Position numbers and translations under genes: made by a program. Shown piece after piece: positions 1-8,945 of a stretch of 46,911 nt of DNA. The notes under the pieces were generated by a model, which saw only the letters and a program-made list of their open reading frames with translations, was not told the DNA's origin and did no database searches. This DNA is from Myxococcales bacterium (GTDB taxonomy: Bacteria; Myxococcota_A; Polyangia; Polyangiales; Polyangiaceae), in NCBI GenBank assembly GCA_005777185.1, contig SXNL01000303.1:1-46911 (forward strand), written 5' to 3'. The number at the start of each line of letters is the position of its first letter. The first letter of the stretch is position 1.

Positions 1-10
1 CTGTCGTCAT
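1..10 (-). CDS. 5' end of a leftward gene, cut by the window edge
   Basis: Only the first three codons (ATG ACG ACA, Met-Thr-Thr) lie in the window. The start is supported by a purine-rich GGAGGAG about 3 bases upstream of the ATG. The product cannot be named. Its leader folds like part of a tRNA (next entry), which suggests regulated translation. Confidence 0.45.
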
Positions 11-66
11 GGGCTCCTCCTGGTCGAGGGGTTGTCTCGCAACTTCCGCTCTACCAGTTGGAGCCC
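11..66 (-). promoter_or_regulatory. tRNA-like structured leader that can sequester the ribosome binding site
   Basis: On the minus strand this 56-base stretch contains a tRNA D-arm look-alike: GCTC, then CAACTGGTA, then GAGC. A GTTG-CGAGA-CAAC hairpin follows, then the ribosome binding site and the ATG at base 10. The first seven bases (GGGCTCC) are also perfectly complementary to the last seven before the ATG (GGAGCCC). That longer stem would hide the ribosome binding site and compete with the D-arm-like hairpin. CCTC just upstream can pair with the GAGG of the site as well. It is too short for a tRNA and has no T-arm. A cis-acting RNA switch or a protein-binding tRNA mimic is inferred from the complementarity only. 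Confidence 0.45.
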
Positions 67-109
67 TTTCGTTCACTCTGCATCGTCTCAACCCGTTGAA
101 ATTACGCCG

Positions 110-274
110 CTATGCGGCCGTCGCCATGGAGCCGGACCCGAGGAACTTCAGCGCGACCTTCTCGGCGTCCCCGACGCGCGTGTCGGTGGCCTGCCAGACC
201 ACGCCCATCCCACCCTCACCCAGGAGGCGCTCGAGCCGGTACGATCCCACCATGCGACCCTTGGCCAGCGCCAT
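110..274 (-). pseudogene. Relic of a serine/threonine protein kinase (N-terminus only)
   Basis: From ATG at 274 this reads 54 residues and stops. It contains the start of a Hanks-type kinase: a YRLERLLGEGGMG glycine-rich loop, then VVWQATDTRV and the VALKFL strand that carries the ATP-binding lysine. A TAG stop follows about 10 residues later. No catalytic HRD or DFG motif can follow, so it cannot be an active kinase. It is most likely the leftover of a deleted or recombined kinase gene; such genes are very numerous in myxobacteria. A possible ribosome binding site (AAGGA) precedes the ATG, so a short peptide could still be made. Confidence 0.6.
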
Positions 275-424
275 CGGGAGATCCTTACCACTTCCGCTCC
301 GGGTCCGCAGGAAGCCCGCGCCAGGGTGGCGCGCGGGCCACCGCCGGGGTGCCACACGTTCGCTCGGGATCGTGTTACCGATCGATCCGCTCGCCCCCCC
401 CGATCGTTCCGGAGACGACCCACG

Positions 425-2950
425 ATGACCCTCAGCAAGCGCGCTGGCGCCGCCCTCGGGGCCCTCTCCTCGCTCGTCCTCGCGTTCGCGTCGACCGCCG
501 CGGCCCAGACCCCCGATCCCCCCGCCGCGGCTCCCGCAGACGCGCCGCCGGTGCTCAGGACCTTCGAGAAGGCCGAGTATCCGGCGGCGGCCCTCCGCGA
601 CGGCATCGAGGGCAACGTCGGGCTCGATCTCTCCGTCGACGAGGCCGGCACCGTCACCGCGGTCAAGGTGACCTCCTCCGCGGGCCGCGACCTCGACGCG
701 GCCGCCGTCGCCGCGGCGAAGCGCTTCGTCTTCGAGCCCGCGCGGCAGGGCGGGCTCCCCATCAAGGCCACCGTCCAGTTCACGTACGAGTTCCACCTCC
801 CCCCGCCACCGCCCACGCCGCCGCCGGTGCCCCCCGCCCCGCCGATGCCACCGCCTGGCCCGCCGGTCCCGCCCGAGGTCACGCAGACCGGAGGCGACCA
901 GTCCACGCTCGTCCTCGCGCAGCGACCGATGAGCGCCGCGTCGTCGTCGTCGGTGCGCGACCGGGACTTCCAGCTCCGGCCCATTTCCACGGTCGCCGAC
1001 ATCCTCCGCGTCACGCCTGGCCTCACCGTCGTACAGCACGCGGGCGGCGGGAAGGCGAACCAGTACTTCCTGCGCGGGTTCGACGCCGATCATGGGACCG
1101 ACATCGCGTTCTCGATCGACGGGATCCCCATCAACATGCCCTCCCATGGGCACGGCCAGGGGTACACCGACACGAGCTTCATCATCCCCGAGCTCGTCGA
1201 ACGGGCCGACATCACCAAGGGCCCCTATTTCGCCGAGCAGGGGGACTTCGCCACGGCGGGCGCCGTCAACCTGGTCACACGGGACGCCTTCGAGCACAGC
1301 TCCATCGGCTTCGGCTACGGCGGATCCCCGAGCCGCGGCGGTCCCACCTACCGCGGCCTCCTCATCGCGAGCCCGAAGTTCGAGCACGTGCGCGCCACGT
1401 GGGCCGCCGAGATCGGCCGCACCGACGGGCCCTTCGCGAACCCCGAGCACTTCGACCGGTACAAGCTCTTCAACAAGATCACGATCCCCGTCGGCGCCTC
1501 GTCCACGCTCTCGCTCGGCGGCTCGAGCTACGCGGGCGACTGGCGCGGTTCGGGGCAGATTCCCTCGCGCGAGGTCGCCGCCGGAAGGCTCGATCGGTTC
1601 GGGTACCTCGACCCCACCGAGGGGGGCAACAGCGCCCGCCACCAGCTCTTCGCGCAGTACAAGATCGAGCCCAGCCCGAAGAGCGAGCTCTCCGCGATGA
1701 CGTACGTCGGGCAATACCGCCTGAACATCGTCTCCAACTTCACCGGGTTCCTGAACGATCCCGAGAACGGCGACCAGATCACCCAGACCGACCGCCGCTT
1801 CTTCGGCGGAGGCCGCGCGAGCTACCGCGTCGTGAACGAGCTGGAAAAGGTGCGCCTCGACACGACGATCGGCGCCAGCCTCCGCAGCGACACCATCCGG
1901 AACGGGCTGGACCAAACGAAGGCGCGCGCGCTGGTCGGGCGTCTCCGGCAGGCGAAGGTCGACGAGACGGCGATCGGCGCCTACGCGAAGGAGGAGATCG
2001 TCCCCGTCCGCTGGCTGCGCGTCATCGGCGGCGCGCGCGCCGACTTCTTCTCGTTCGCCGTCGAGGACGCGCTCGAGGACCCTGGACGGAAGGAGGGTGC
2101 GTCGAGCGGCGTGAAGGGCGCGTCCCAGATGAGCCCGAAGGGGAGTGTCGTCGTCACGCCGTTCACGAAGGACGACGTGGAGGTCGACCTGTTCGGCAAC
2201 TATGGCCACGGCTTCCACTCGAACGACGGGCGCGGGGTCGTGCGTGCGAAGGATCCCGTCACCGCGCTCACCCGGGCGGTCGGGTACGAGGGTGGCGTGC
2301 GGGGCAGGTTCCTGAAGCGACTCGACCTCGCGGCGGCCGTGTGGCGGCTCGATCTCGCGAGCGAGACGGTGTGGCTCGGCGACGAGGGCACGACCGAAGC
2401 GAGCGACTCCACGCGACGCTTCGGGGGCGAGCTCGAGGCCCGCTACGAGATCACCAGGTGGCTCGCCGTGGACGCCGACCTCACGGCGACGGACTCGTCC
2501 TTCGTCGGGAACCGCGGGAACGCCAACGCCGTCGCGCTCGCGCCGCGATTCACGTGGGCGGGCGGCGTGTCGGCGCGTCACCCGAGCGGCTTCCGCGGAG
2601 GCCTCAGGTTCTACGGCCTCGGCGACCGCCCGGCGACGGAGGACCGGTTCCTCACGGCCGAGGGGTTCACGGTGTTCGACCTCCACCTCGGGTACCGGAC
2701 GCGCCGCCTCGACCTGGCGCTCGACATCGAGAACCTGCTCGACACCTCCTACAAGGCCGCGCAGTTCGCCACGACGAGCCGCCTCGCGAGGGAGCCCGCG
2801 ACATCGGCGCCCGCCCCGGCGGGTTCGTGCGGCGGCCCGAGCCGGGTCGTCGCGGGGCCGGGCGGCAACTTCGGGGGGTGCGAGGACGTGAACTTCACGC
2901 CCGGCTACCCCATCACCGTCCGGATGATGACGACGCTGTATCTCGACTGA
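425..2950 (+). CDS. TonB-dependent outer-membrane receptor with N-terminal TonB-like domain
   Basis: 841 residues. A signal peptide covers about residues 1-27 (cleavage after AAA). A TonB C-terminal-like domain spans about 42-124, with the typical YPAAALRDGIEGNV opening and an RFVFEPA strand. A proline-rich linker (about 125-155) leads to a plug domain (about 178-300; ILRVTPGLTV, FLRGFDADHGT, SIDGIPIN) and a beta-barrel to the C-terminus. The family imports ferric chelates or other scarce ligands across the outer membrane using TonB energy. The ATG was chosen because a signal peptide follows it directly. The N-terminal TonB-like module on a receptor is a known myxobacterial arrangement. The substrate cannot be told from sequence. 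It converges on the cyclase gene, with no bases between the two stop codons. Confidence 0.9.
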   Translation: MTLSKRAGAALGALSSLVLAFASTAAAQTPDPPAAAPADAPPVLRTFEKAEYPAAALRDGIEGNVGLDLSVDEAGTVTAVKVTSSAGRDLDAAAVAAAKRFVFEPARQGGLPIKATVQFTYEFHLPPPPPTPPPVPPAPPMPPPGPPVPPEVTQTGGDQSTLVLAQRPMSAASSSSVRDRDFQLRPISTVADILRVTPGLTVVQHAGGGKANQYFLRGFDADHGTDIAFSIDGIPINMPSHGHGQGYTDTSFIIPELVERADITKGPYFAEQGDFATAGAVNLVTRDAFEHSSIGFGYGGSPSRGGPTYRGLLIASPKFEHVRATWAAEIGRTDGPFANPEHFDRYKLFNKITIPVGASSTLSLGGSSYAGDWRGSGQIPSREVAAGRLDRFGYLDPTEGGNSARHQLFAQYKIEPSPKSELSAMTYVGQYRLNIVSNFTGFLNDPENGDQITQTDRRFFGGGRASYRVVNELEKVRLDTTIGASLRSDTIRNGLDQTKARALVGRLRQAKVDETAIGAYAKEEIVPVRWLRVIGGARADFFSFAVEDALEDPGRKEGASSGVKGASQMSPKGSVVVTPFTKDDVEVDLFGNYGHGFHSNDGRGVVRAKDPVTALTRAVGYEGGVRGRFLKRLDLAAAVWRLDLASETVWLGDEGTTEASDSTRRFGGELEARYEITRWLAVDADLTATDSSFVGNRGNANAVALAPRFTWAGGVSARHPSGFRGGLRFYGLGDRPATEDRFLTAEGFTVFDLHLGYRTRRLDLALDIENLLDTSYKAAQFATTSRLAREPATSAPAPAGSCGGPSRVVAGPGGNFGGCEDVNFTPGYPITVRMMTTLYLD

Positions 2951-3667
2951 TCACGCCCGACGTCGTCGCTGGAGCTCGGCGCCACGTCCCGCGAGCGGTG
3001 TCCGCGTCCACCCCTGCTCGACGAGCCGGTGGATCCGCCAGAGCGTGACCCTGTCGGCGTTCCCTTTGAGGGCCTGGGCGCCCAGCGACTCGGCCGCGAC
3101 GTGCTGCGCGACCTCTCTGTGCACCTCGTCGCTGACGAGCACGTCGCCGGGCTGTCCGAGAGACTTGATGCGGGCGCCGAGATGGACGAACGGGCCGACG
3201 ACCGCGAGGTCCGCGCCGTACCCGGGCCGTGGCTCCGTCACCACCACGTCGCCGCTGGCGATCCCTGCGACGCAGGCGAGGTCCCGCCCGAACCGCGCGG
3301 ACAGCGCCGGCATGGCGGCCTTGATGTCGAGGCCAGCCTGCACGGCGCGCAGCGCGTCGTCGTCGTGCGCCGTCGGCGCACCGAATACGGCCATGATGGC
3401 GTCCCCGACGTAACGCTCGATGCGGCCGCCGAGGGCGGTGACGATCGCCTCGACGCGGTCGAAGTAGGCCTGGACGAGGATATGGAGATCCTCGGCGTCG
3501 ATGCGCGTCGAGAGCTCGGTGAAGCCGGACAGGTCCGTGAAGAGGATCGTGACGTGGCGCCGGCGCTCGCGGGGCGCGACGCCGCTCGTCCGGATCAGGG
3601 GCGCCGCGCACCCCCCACAGAACCTGAACCCTTGCGGGTTGTCGCCGCCGCAGACCTCGCAATGCAT
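2951..3667 (-). CDS. Class III adenylate/guanylate cyclase with N-terminal zinc ribbon, probably truncated
   Basis: 238 residues from ATG 3667; a GTG at 3688 is an alternative. A zinc ribbon (C3, C6, C17, C20) precedes a class III nucleotide cyclase domain, with metal aspartates in VTILFTDLSGFTEL (D45) and RYVGDAIMAVFG. It makes cyclic nucleotide in the cytosol. Relatives usually continue after the cyclase domain with a PLVGREAEL-type opening of a large AAA ATPase and TPR region. Here the protein ends in RTPLAGRGAELQRRRRA and a stop, exactly at that point. It therefore looks like the surviving front of a much longer sensor protein. Whether the cyclase is still active is unknown. Confidence 0.8.
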   Translation of the reverse strand: MHCEVCGGDNPQGFRFCGGCAAPLIRTSGVAPRERRRHVTILFTDLSGFTELSTRIDAEDLHILVQAYFDRVEAIVTALGGRIERYVGDAIMAVFGAPTAHDDDALRAVQAGLDIKAAMPALSARFGRDLACVAGIASGDVVVTEPRPGYGADLAVVGPFVHLGARIKSLGQPGDVLVSDEVHREVAQHVAAESLGAQALKGNADRVTLWRIHRLVEQGWTRTPLAGRGAELQRRRRA

Positions 3668-3765
3668 GCCGTACGCGGACTCCGCCACGGATCGATCGTA
3701 CGGGCACGGTTCGGGCGAGGCCAATTTCCGGCGCCTGCCGCCGTTGGCCAGGCTGCTTTTTCCGA

Positions 3766-5079
3766 TCAGGCCGGCCGGCTCGGGCGCCTCGACCGGCCGC
3801 GCCCCGCCGACGCCCGCGCGATGAGCGCGTCGGCGGCCATCTGCCCGCTCACGAGCGCCTGCTCGTGCACGAACGGCTCGATCAGGTGGCTCCCCGCGTA
3901 GAACACGCGGTCCGCCCCCTGGATCGTGCCGAGGTTGCTCGCGAGCCCGCGCGCGTCCGCGCCCGCGACGGGGTGGACGAAGAAGCGCTCGGCGATCACC
4001 TTCTCCGGGTCGGGCTCCACGAAGGGGTTCACGCTCACGAACACGTCGGGCACGTGCCCTGGAAGCTGGGCGAGCAGGTTCGACCAGAAGGTGATCGTCG
4101 GGCGGACCTCCGGAATGCCGTCCTCCGGCACGACGAAGTTGTACGAGCCCCACGTGTCCCGGTCGGCGGGCATCAGGCGCTCGTCGCGGTGCACGCAGAT
4201 CCGCGCACGCTGCCAGCCGAAGGCCGGGAGGAGCCTCGCCTCGTCCTCGAGCGGTTCCTCGAGCACCCCCTTCACCTCGATCGGGTTGATGGCGAACACG
4301 ACCTGATCGACGCGGTGGACGGCGTGCTCGTCGCGACCCACGACGACGCGGACCTCGATCGAGCGCCGCCGACGGGCGACCCCGACGACCCGCGTGGAGC
4401 AGTGGAGCATGCCGCCCGCCTCGAGGAACCACTCCTGGAAGCGATCGCAATACCGATGCATCCCGCCCTCGACGCACATCCGCCGCGCGGGCCCATCGCC
4501 GATGAGCCCGTGGATCTTCCAGAACGCTGCCAGGCTCCGGATCGGGTACGCCGACGGGTGGCAGTTGGGCATCGGGAACGCACCGCCCGCGCGGGGCGAG
4601 AAGTAGAGGCGCCGGAACTCCGCCGAGTAGCCCTGGTCGTCGAGGTACTCGGACGCCGGGGCGCGCGCGAAGCGCGGGTCGAGCAGGGCGTCCGCGGCGG
4701 TGCGCCTGAAGCGGACGATCTCCGCGATGAGCGCGTCGGCGTCGGGCGTGTCCCGGAACTCCATCTTGCCCCGAGCCGCGCGCCATACCAGCGAGCGATC
4801 CGGCCGCATGAAGCTCGCGTCCTGCACGATCGGGAAGCGCGCGACACCCAGATCCTCCAGGAACCGGGAGAAGGCGAGGAACGTCCCCTCGTTGAAGTCG
4901 CTGACGCCCGCGTCGATCCGGAGAAGTGCGCCCTTGCCGAGCGGCACGTCGACGCCGAAGCAGTTGCCCCCGAGGCGCGATCCGCGCTCGAGGAGCAAGA
5001 CGTCGACCCCGGCGCCGAGGAGCCGGTGCGCCGCGCCGATCCCTGCCGCCCCCCCCCCGATCACGGCGACGCGCGTCAC
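3766..5079 (-). CDS. FAD/NAD(P)-binding amine-oxidase-like oxidoreductase
   Basis: 437 residues. It opens with a Rossmann dinucleotide-binding motif (VAVIGGGAAGIGAAHRLL, then LLLERGSRLGG). It resembles the NAD/FAD-binding proteins of COG2907 (FNEGTFLAFSRFLEDLGV segment). A C-terminal FAD-binding stretch, DRVFYAGSHLIEPFVHEQAL, closes the fold. The GTG start at 5079 overlaps the TGA stop of the upstream MMPL gene (GTGA), so the two are probably translationally coupled. Members of the group are thought to act on lipid or carotenoid-like hydrophobic substrates. Coupling to an MMPL exporter and a nearby acyltransferase suggests a role in making an exported lipid. The substrate is unknown. Confidence 0.8.
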   Translation of the reverse strand: MTRVAVIGGGAAGIGAAHRLLGAGVDVLLLERGSRLGGNCFGVDVPLGKGALLRIDAGVSDFNEGTFLAFSRFLEDLGVARFPIVQDASFMRPDRSLVWRAARGKMEFRDTPDADALIAEIVRFRRTAADALLDPRFARAPASEYLDDQGYSAEFRRLYFSPRAGGAFPMPNCHPSAYPIRSLAAFWKIHGLIGDGPARRMCVEGGMHRYCDRFQEWFLEAGGMLHCSTRVVGVARRRRSIEVRVVVGRDEHAVHRVDQVVFAINPIEVKGVLEEPLEDEARLLPAFGWQRARICVHRDERLMPADRDTWGSYNFVVPEDGIPEVRPTITFWSNLLAQLPGHVPDVFVSVNPFVEPDPEKVIAERFFVHPVAGADARGLASNLGTIQGADRVFYAGSHLIEPFVHEQALVSGQMAADALIARASAGRGRSRRPSRPA

Positions 5080-7685
5080 GGGGGCGGCGCCTGGGAAGGG
5101 GACACAGCCGGCGGAGGCGTCGTGTACGCCGGGCCGAAGCGTCGCGTGAGCAGGTGCAGCAGCGAAGGCAGGAAGAGCAGCGCACCGAGGACGCACGAGA
5201 TCTCGCCCGCGATCGAGAGCTTGCCGAACGATCGCAGGGCCTGGTTGTCGGCGAACAGGAGCGAGCCGTAGCCGATGATGGTCGTGTAGCTGCACAGCGC
5301 CACCGCGCCCATGGACAGCTTCACGGCCGTCATCGTGTCTCCGCGCAGGAGGCGCGACCGGTCATAGATGTTGAACGGGTACTCCGATCCGATCCCGAAC
5401 GTGATGGGCAGCGCGATGAAGTTGACGAAGTTGAGCCTCGTCCCGAGCGCCGCGCCGAAGCCCACGGTCCAGAAGACGCCCAGCACGAGCGTGAGGATAA
5501 CCGCGAAGGCGCCGCGCCGCGACCACGTCGCGACCAGCACGACCAGGACGACCGCGACGAAGGACACCGTGGTCGCGAACGGGCCGTCCCGCTCGAGAGA
5601 GCGGATCATCTCGGCGAAGACCGTGGCGCGACTCGCCGTGTCCACCCGCGTGCCGTCGGGGAGGACGACGCCGTCGATCGTGTGCGCGATGCGGAGCAGC
5701 ACGTGCCCGTCGTTGGTGGACACGCCCGGCTTGAAGTCCACGTAGAACGGCGTCCCGATCTTGCCGCTCTTCTCGGCGAAGCGGTGGCGGATCGGGCCCG
5801 GGAGATCCTCCGGCGAGAGCACGCGCAGGGCCTCGGGGGGCCGCATCTCGCGGAGGCGGTCGGCCTCCTCGTGCTTCATGCGGGAGAGGACGTTGGGCGT
5901 GATGCGGTCGCGGATCCGCCCGAGCACGTCGAGCTTCTGCGCCTGCGCCTCGGGCGTACCGGGCAGGTAGTCCCACACGGTGTTGACGGCCTCGATGAGC
6001 GAGCCCTGCGGATCGGCCGCGTCGTTGGCGAGGATTCGCGCCTTCACCTGCGACACCTGCTCGACCCGGTCGGCGAGCACGATGGTGCCTTCGAGGTGCT
6101 TCTTGCCGCGGAGAATCTCCTTCGCTTCGTTGGTGACGCGGAAGGCGCCGCTCTTGCGGGCGCCCTCGCTGCCGAGCTTGTCGAAGTCGTACTCCCACGG
6201 ATCGTGGAGGAAGTGTGGCAGCTTCCACGCCGCGAGGACGGTGGCGAGCGCGGCGGCGGCGACGAAGAGCCAGGGGTGGCGCGCGGTCCGCTCGCCGATG
6301 AAGCTCGACACCGGGCCGCGGCTCTCGTCCTGGCGGAGGGTGACGGCCTTCTCGCGAGCCCAGGCGGGCAGCTTCTCCTGGAGCCGCTCGATGACGACGA
6401 CCATCGCGGGCAGGCACGGGATCATCGAGATCCACACGAGCAGCATCCCGAAGAAGCCGATGACGCCGAACTGGCTGAAGCCTCGGAAGCGCGTCACCGT
6501 GAGCGAGCCGTACGCGATGCTGGCCACGCACGAGCCCACGAGCTCGGCGCGAAACGCGTTCCACACCGCCTCCCGCCGGGCGACGTCCGCCGCCATGCCC
6601 CGCGCGCGGAACTCCTTGTAACGGGAGTAGAGGACGATCGGGTAGTTGATGCCGTTGCCGAGGATGATCGCGCCCAGGAACGCCCCCGACGAGTTGACGT
6701 AGCCGTAGCGCGCCGTCGCGAACGCGTACGCACACCCGACGCCGAAGAGCGGGGGAAAGAAGACGATGGGGATCGCGAACAGCGATCGGTAGAACCACAC
6801 GAGCGCCACGAGGATGAGCGTCGCCGCGATGGAGGTCGCCATGAGGGCCTCGGAGATGAGCGAGTCCTTCTCGGCCTTGGCGTTCGGGATGTCACCCCCG
6901 TAGCCCACGGTCATCGCCGGGTGGAACGAGGCCGGCCCGACCTCCGCGACGACCTTCTTCACCTGGTCGAGCAGGAGATCGTCCTCGCTGCCCCCCATCC
7001 CTCGGCCCTTCGTGACGATCCAGAGCGCGATCTTCGTGCCGTCGGGCCGGGCGAAGTAGCCGCTGGGGAAGTCGTCGCGCTCGTCGGCCTTCTTCTTCCA
7101 GCGGTCGCGGTACACGTCCATGCCGAGGGCGACCTCGGCCTTCTCATCGGCCTCGAGATCCTCGACGAGGCCGCTCTGGACGGCGATCTGCTTGTCGAGC
7201 TTGCGGTCGGCCTCCTCGAGCTCGGCGAGATCCGCGTACAGCCACTTGTTGTCCTGGAAGAACTGCCGCGCCTCCTTCGACCCAGGCTCGAGGTAGGCGA
7301 TCTCGACGGCGCCGCCGCACGCCCGCACGCACGGGGCGGCCTCGTTGCACGACGTGAGGCACCTCGTGTGCTCGGCCCGCCACCGGTCGAGCGCGGCGGC
7401 CGCCGCGTCGACGAAGCGCTCGTTGGCCGTGCGATCGGGCGACTCGGCGAGGATCGAGATCGTCCCCTGCCCGCCCACGCGCTCGAGCCGGTGCTCGAAC
7501 GCCATGAAGCCGGGGCTGTCGCGCGGCAGGAGCTCCATCACGTCGGACCGGACGTCGAGCTTGCTCGAGTATCCCCAGCACGCGCCCAGGATGGCGAGCG
7601 CGACCCCGAGGACGAGGTACGGCGCGTTCGCGCCCAGATCGACGAGCGCGAAGACCGCGCCCTTGATCCGTGCCCAGGGTTTCAT
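5076..7685 (-). CDS. MMPL/RND-family lipid exporter
   Basis: 869 residues from ATG 7685. The layout is that of an MMPL (RND superfamily) protein. There is one N-terminal membrane helix (about 22-42), a large periplasmic loop with a DVMELLPRDSPG segment, and a first block of helices (from ATLILVALVWFYRSLFAIPI). A second helix and loop follow, then a final helix block (about 700-850). The family uses the proton gradient to move lipids or other hydrophobic molecules across the inner membrane. Hopanoid-type (HpnN-like) transporters are distant relatives. It follows the acyltransferase gene by 33 bases and overlaps the oxidoreductase gene by four. The proline-rich C-terminal tail is not conserved in the family. 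Confidence 0.88.
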   Translation of the reverse strand: MKPWARIKGAVFALVDLGANAPYLVLGVALAILGACWGYSSKLDVRSDVMELLPRDSPGFMAFEHRLERVGGQGTISILAESPDRTANERFVDAAAAALDRWRAEHTRCLTSCNEAAPCVRACGGAVEIAYLEPGSKEARQFFQDNKWLYADLAELEEADRKLDKQIAVQSGLVEDLEADEKAEVALGMDVYRDRWKKKADERDDFPSGYFARPDGTKIALWIVTKGRGMGGSEDDLLLDQVKKVVAEVGPASFHPAMTVGYGGDIPNAKAEKDSLISEALMATSIAATLILVALVWFYRSLFAIPIVFFPPLFGVGCAYAFATARYGYVNSSGAFLGAIILGNGINYPIVLYSRYKEFRARGMAADVARREAVWNAFRAELVGSCVASIAYGSLTVTRFRGFSQFGVIGFFGMLLVWISMIPCLPAMVVVIERLQEKLPAWAREKAVTLRQDESRGPVSSFIGERTARHPWLFVAAAALATVLAAWKLPHFLHDPWEYDFDKLGSEGARKSGAFRVTNEAKEILRGKKHLEGTIVLADRVEQVSQVKARILANDAADPQGSLIEAVNTVWDYLPGTPEAQAQKLDVLGRIRDRITPNVLSRMKHEEADRLREMRPPEALRVLSPEDLPGPIRHRFAEKSGKIGTPFYVDFKPGVSTNDGHVLLRIAHTIDGVVLPDGTRVDTASRATVFAEMIRSLERDGPFATTVSFVAVVLVVLVATWSRRGAFAVILTLVLGVFWTVGFGAALGTRLNFVNFIALPITFGIGSEYPFNIYDRSRLLRGDTMTAVKLSMGAVALCSYTTIIGYGSLLFADNQALRSFGKLSIAGEISCVLGALLFLPSLLHLLTRRFGPAYTTPPPAVSPSQAPPP

Positions 7686-7718
7686 CGCGGCTACGACTAT
7701 CGAGCGCCGCGCGCTGGG

Positions 7719-8945
7719 TCAAGTGCTCGAAATTCGAGGGGTTCGGCGCTGCCAGCGGGCCAGCGCCCCGAGGCCGGGGCGCTCGACCATGCGCCAGGAC
7801 GCGAGGCCCACGAGGGACGACAGCGCGAGGGCGACCCCGCCCACGAACGCGAACCTCGGCCACGAGGGGGCGCGCGAGGGAAAGGGGGCGAACCACTCGA
7901 CGAAGCCAAGCACGAGCTGGTGGTTCAGGAAGATGCCGTAGCTCACGAGGCCGATCGCGGCGAGCGGCCGGAACGAGAGGACGCGGGCGGCGCGGCCGCG
8001 GGTGAGGGCCACCGCGAGGACGATGACGGTCGTCACGAGCGACATGAGCGCGTACGGCCAGGATCCGCCGCGGTCGAGGTAGAGCTCGCCCTCGAGTCGG
8101 AACGCCACGACGAGCGCAGGGAGCGCGAGCGCGAGCACCCACGGCGCCGCCCGGGAGGCGCGGACGAGCGCGGTCGAGCGCTCGATCGCGACGTACGCGG
8201 TGGCGGCGAGCGCGCCGAGCACGAACTGGTCGAATCGGCTCACGATCAGGCGCCGCTGCGTGAGCTCCCAGAGCCCGGTGTGCACGCCCGGCTCCAGCAC
8301 GAGCGCGTGGAGAGCGCCACGGGCGAGCCACGACCCGACGACGAGGGCCGCGCCGAGACGCCACCCCCGCCTCTCGAGCAGCCGACGCGCGAGCAGCGGA
8401 AACACCACGTAGAACTGCGCCTCGGTCGTCAGCGTCCAGGACGCCCCGATGAACACGAAGCCCCCGAGCAGGCCCGTGTAGCCCTGGAGCAGCGCGAGGT
8501 GCGCGACGAGCGCGCTCGCGAACCCGTCCTTCACGACCCAGCTCGGATGGGTGACGAGCACGAGCCCGAGCGCCGCCAGGAAGCCAGGAACGATGCGCGC
8601 GACCCGACGCAGGTAGAACGCGCCAGCGGGCGTGGCCTTCTTCTCCTCGACGGCGCGCAGGTGCGCGAGCCCGAGCGAGAACCCGCTGAGCACGAAGAAC
8701 AGGTCGACCCCCCACCACGCGTGGTGGAGGAGGGTCATGATCCACGCCTGGAGGGCAGGCGCGTGACGATGCACGGCGCCCTCGATCAGGAAAAGGTACC
8801 TGTCCCCCAGGTGCTGGAAGAAGACGACGAGGATCCCCACGCCGCGGAGGAGGTCGAGCTGCTCGATCGCCTTCCCCGAGGACGGTGGCCGGGCGGCGAG
8901 GATGGAGAGCGCGTCGCGATCCGCTCCGCGTCCCCGACCGATCAG
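7719..8945 (-). CDS. Acyltransferase-3 family membrane protein
   Basis: About 400 residues with many predicted membrane helices. The family opening IEQLDLLRGVGILVVFFQH is present, as are WWGVDLFFVLSGFSLG and a TLTTEAQFYVVFPLL segment that is usual in the group. These enzymes transfer acyl groups to sugars, lipids or cell-surface polymers. The start is unclear. No ATG, GTG or TTG lies between the upstream gene's stop and the first helix. A CTG at 8945 overlapping that stop (CTGA) is the best candidate and is used here. An in-frame GTG (RGVGIL) would delete part of helix 1. It lies between the DUF1508 lipoprotein and the MMPL exporter, probably in one transcript. Confidence 0.82.
   Translation of the reverse strand: MIGRGRGADRDALSILAARPPSSGKAIEQLDLLRGVGILVVFFQHLGDRYLFLIEGAVHRHAPALQAWIMTLLHHAWWGVDLFFVLSGFSLGLAHLRAVEEKKATPAGAFYLRRVARIVPGFLAALGLVLVTHPSWVVKDGFASALVAHLALLQGYTGLLGGFVFIGASWTLTTEAQFYVVFPLLARRLLERRGWRLGAALVVGSWLARGALHALVLEPGVHTGLWELTQRRLIVSRFDQFVLGALAATAYVAIERSTALVRASRAAPWVLALALPALVVAFRLEGELYLDRGGSWPYALMSLVTTVIVLAVALTRGRAARVLSFRPLAAIGLVSYGIFLNHQLVLGFVEWFAPFPSRAPSWPRFAFVGGVALALSSLVGLASWRMVERPGLGALARWQRRTPRISST

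Noticed and set aside
11-66. A full tRNA gene on the minus strand
   Set aside because: It has a D-arm-like hairpin, but is only 56 bases long, lacks a T-arm and a normal anticodon loop, and its 3' end is directly followed by an ATG.
110-2686. 858-residue minus-strand frame
   Set aside because: It is the antisense of the TonB-dependent receptor, arginine-rich and without a domain except the short kinase relic at its end.
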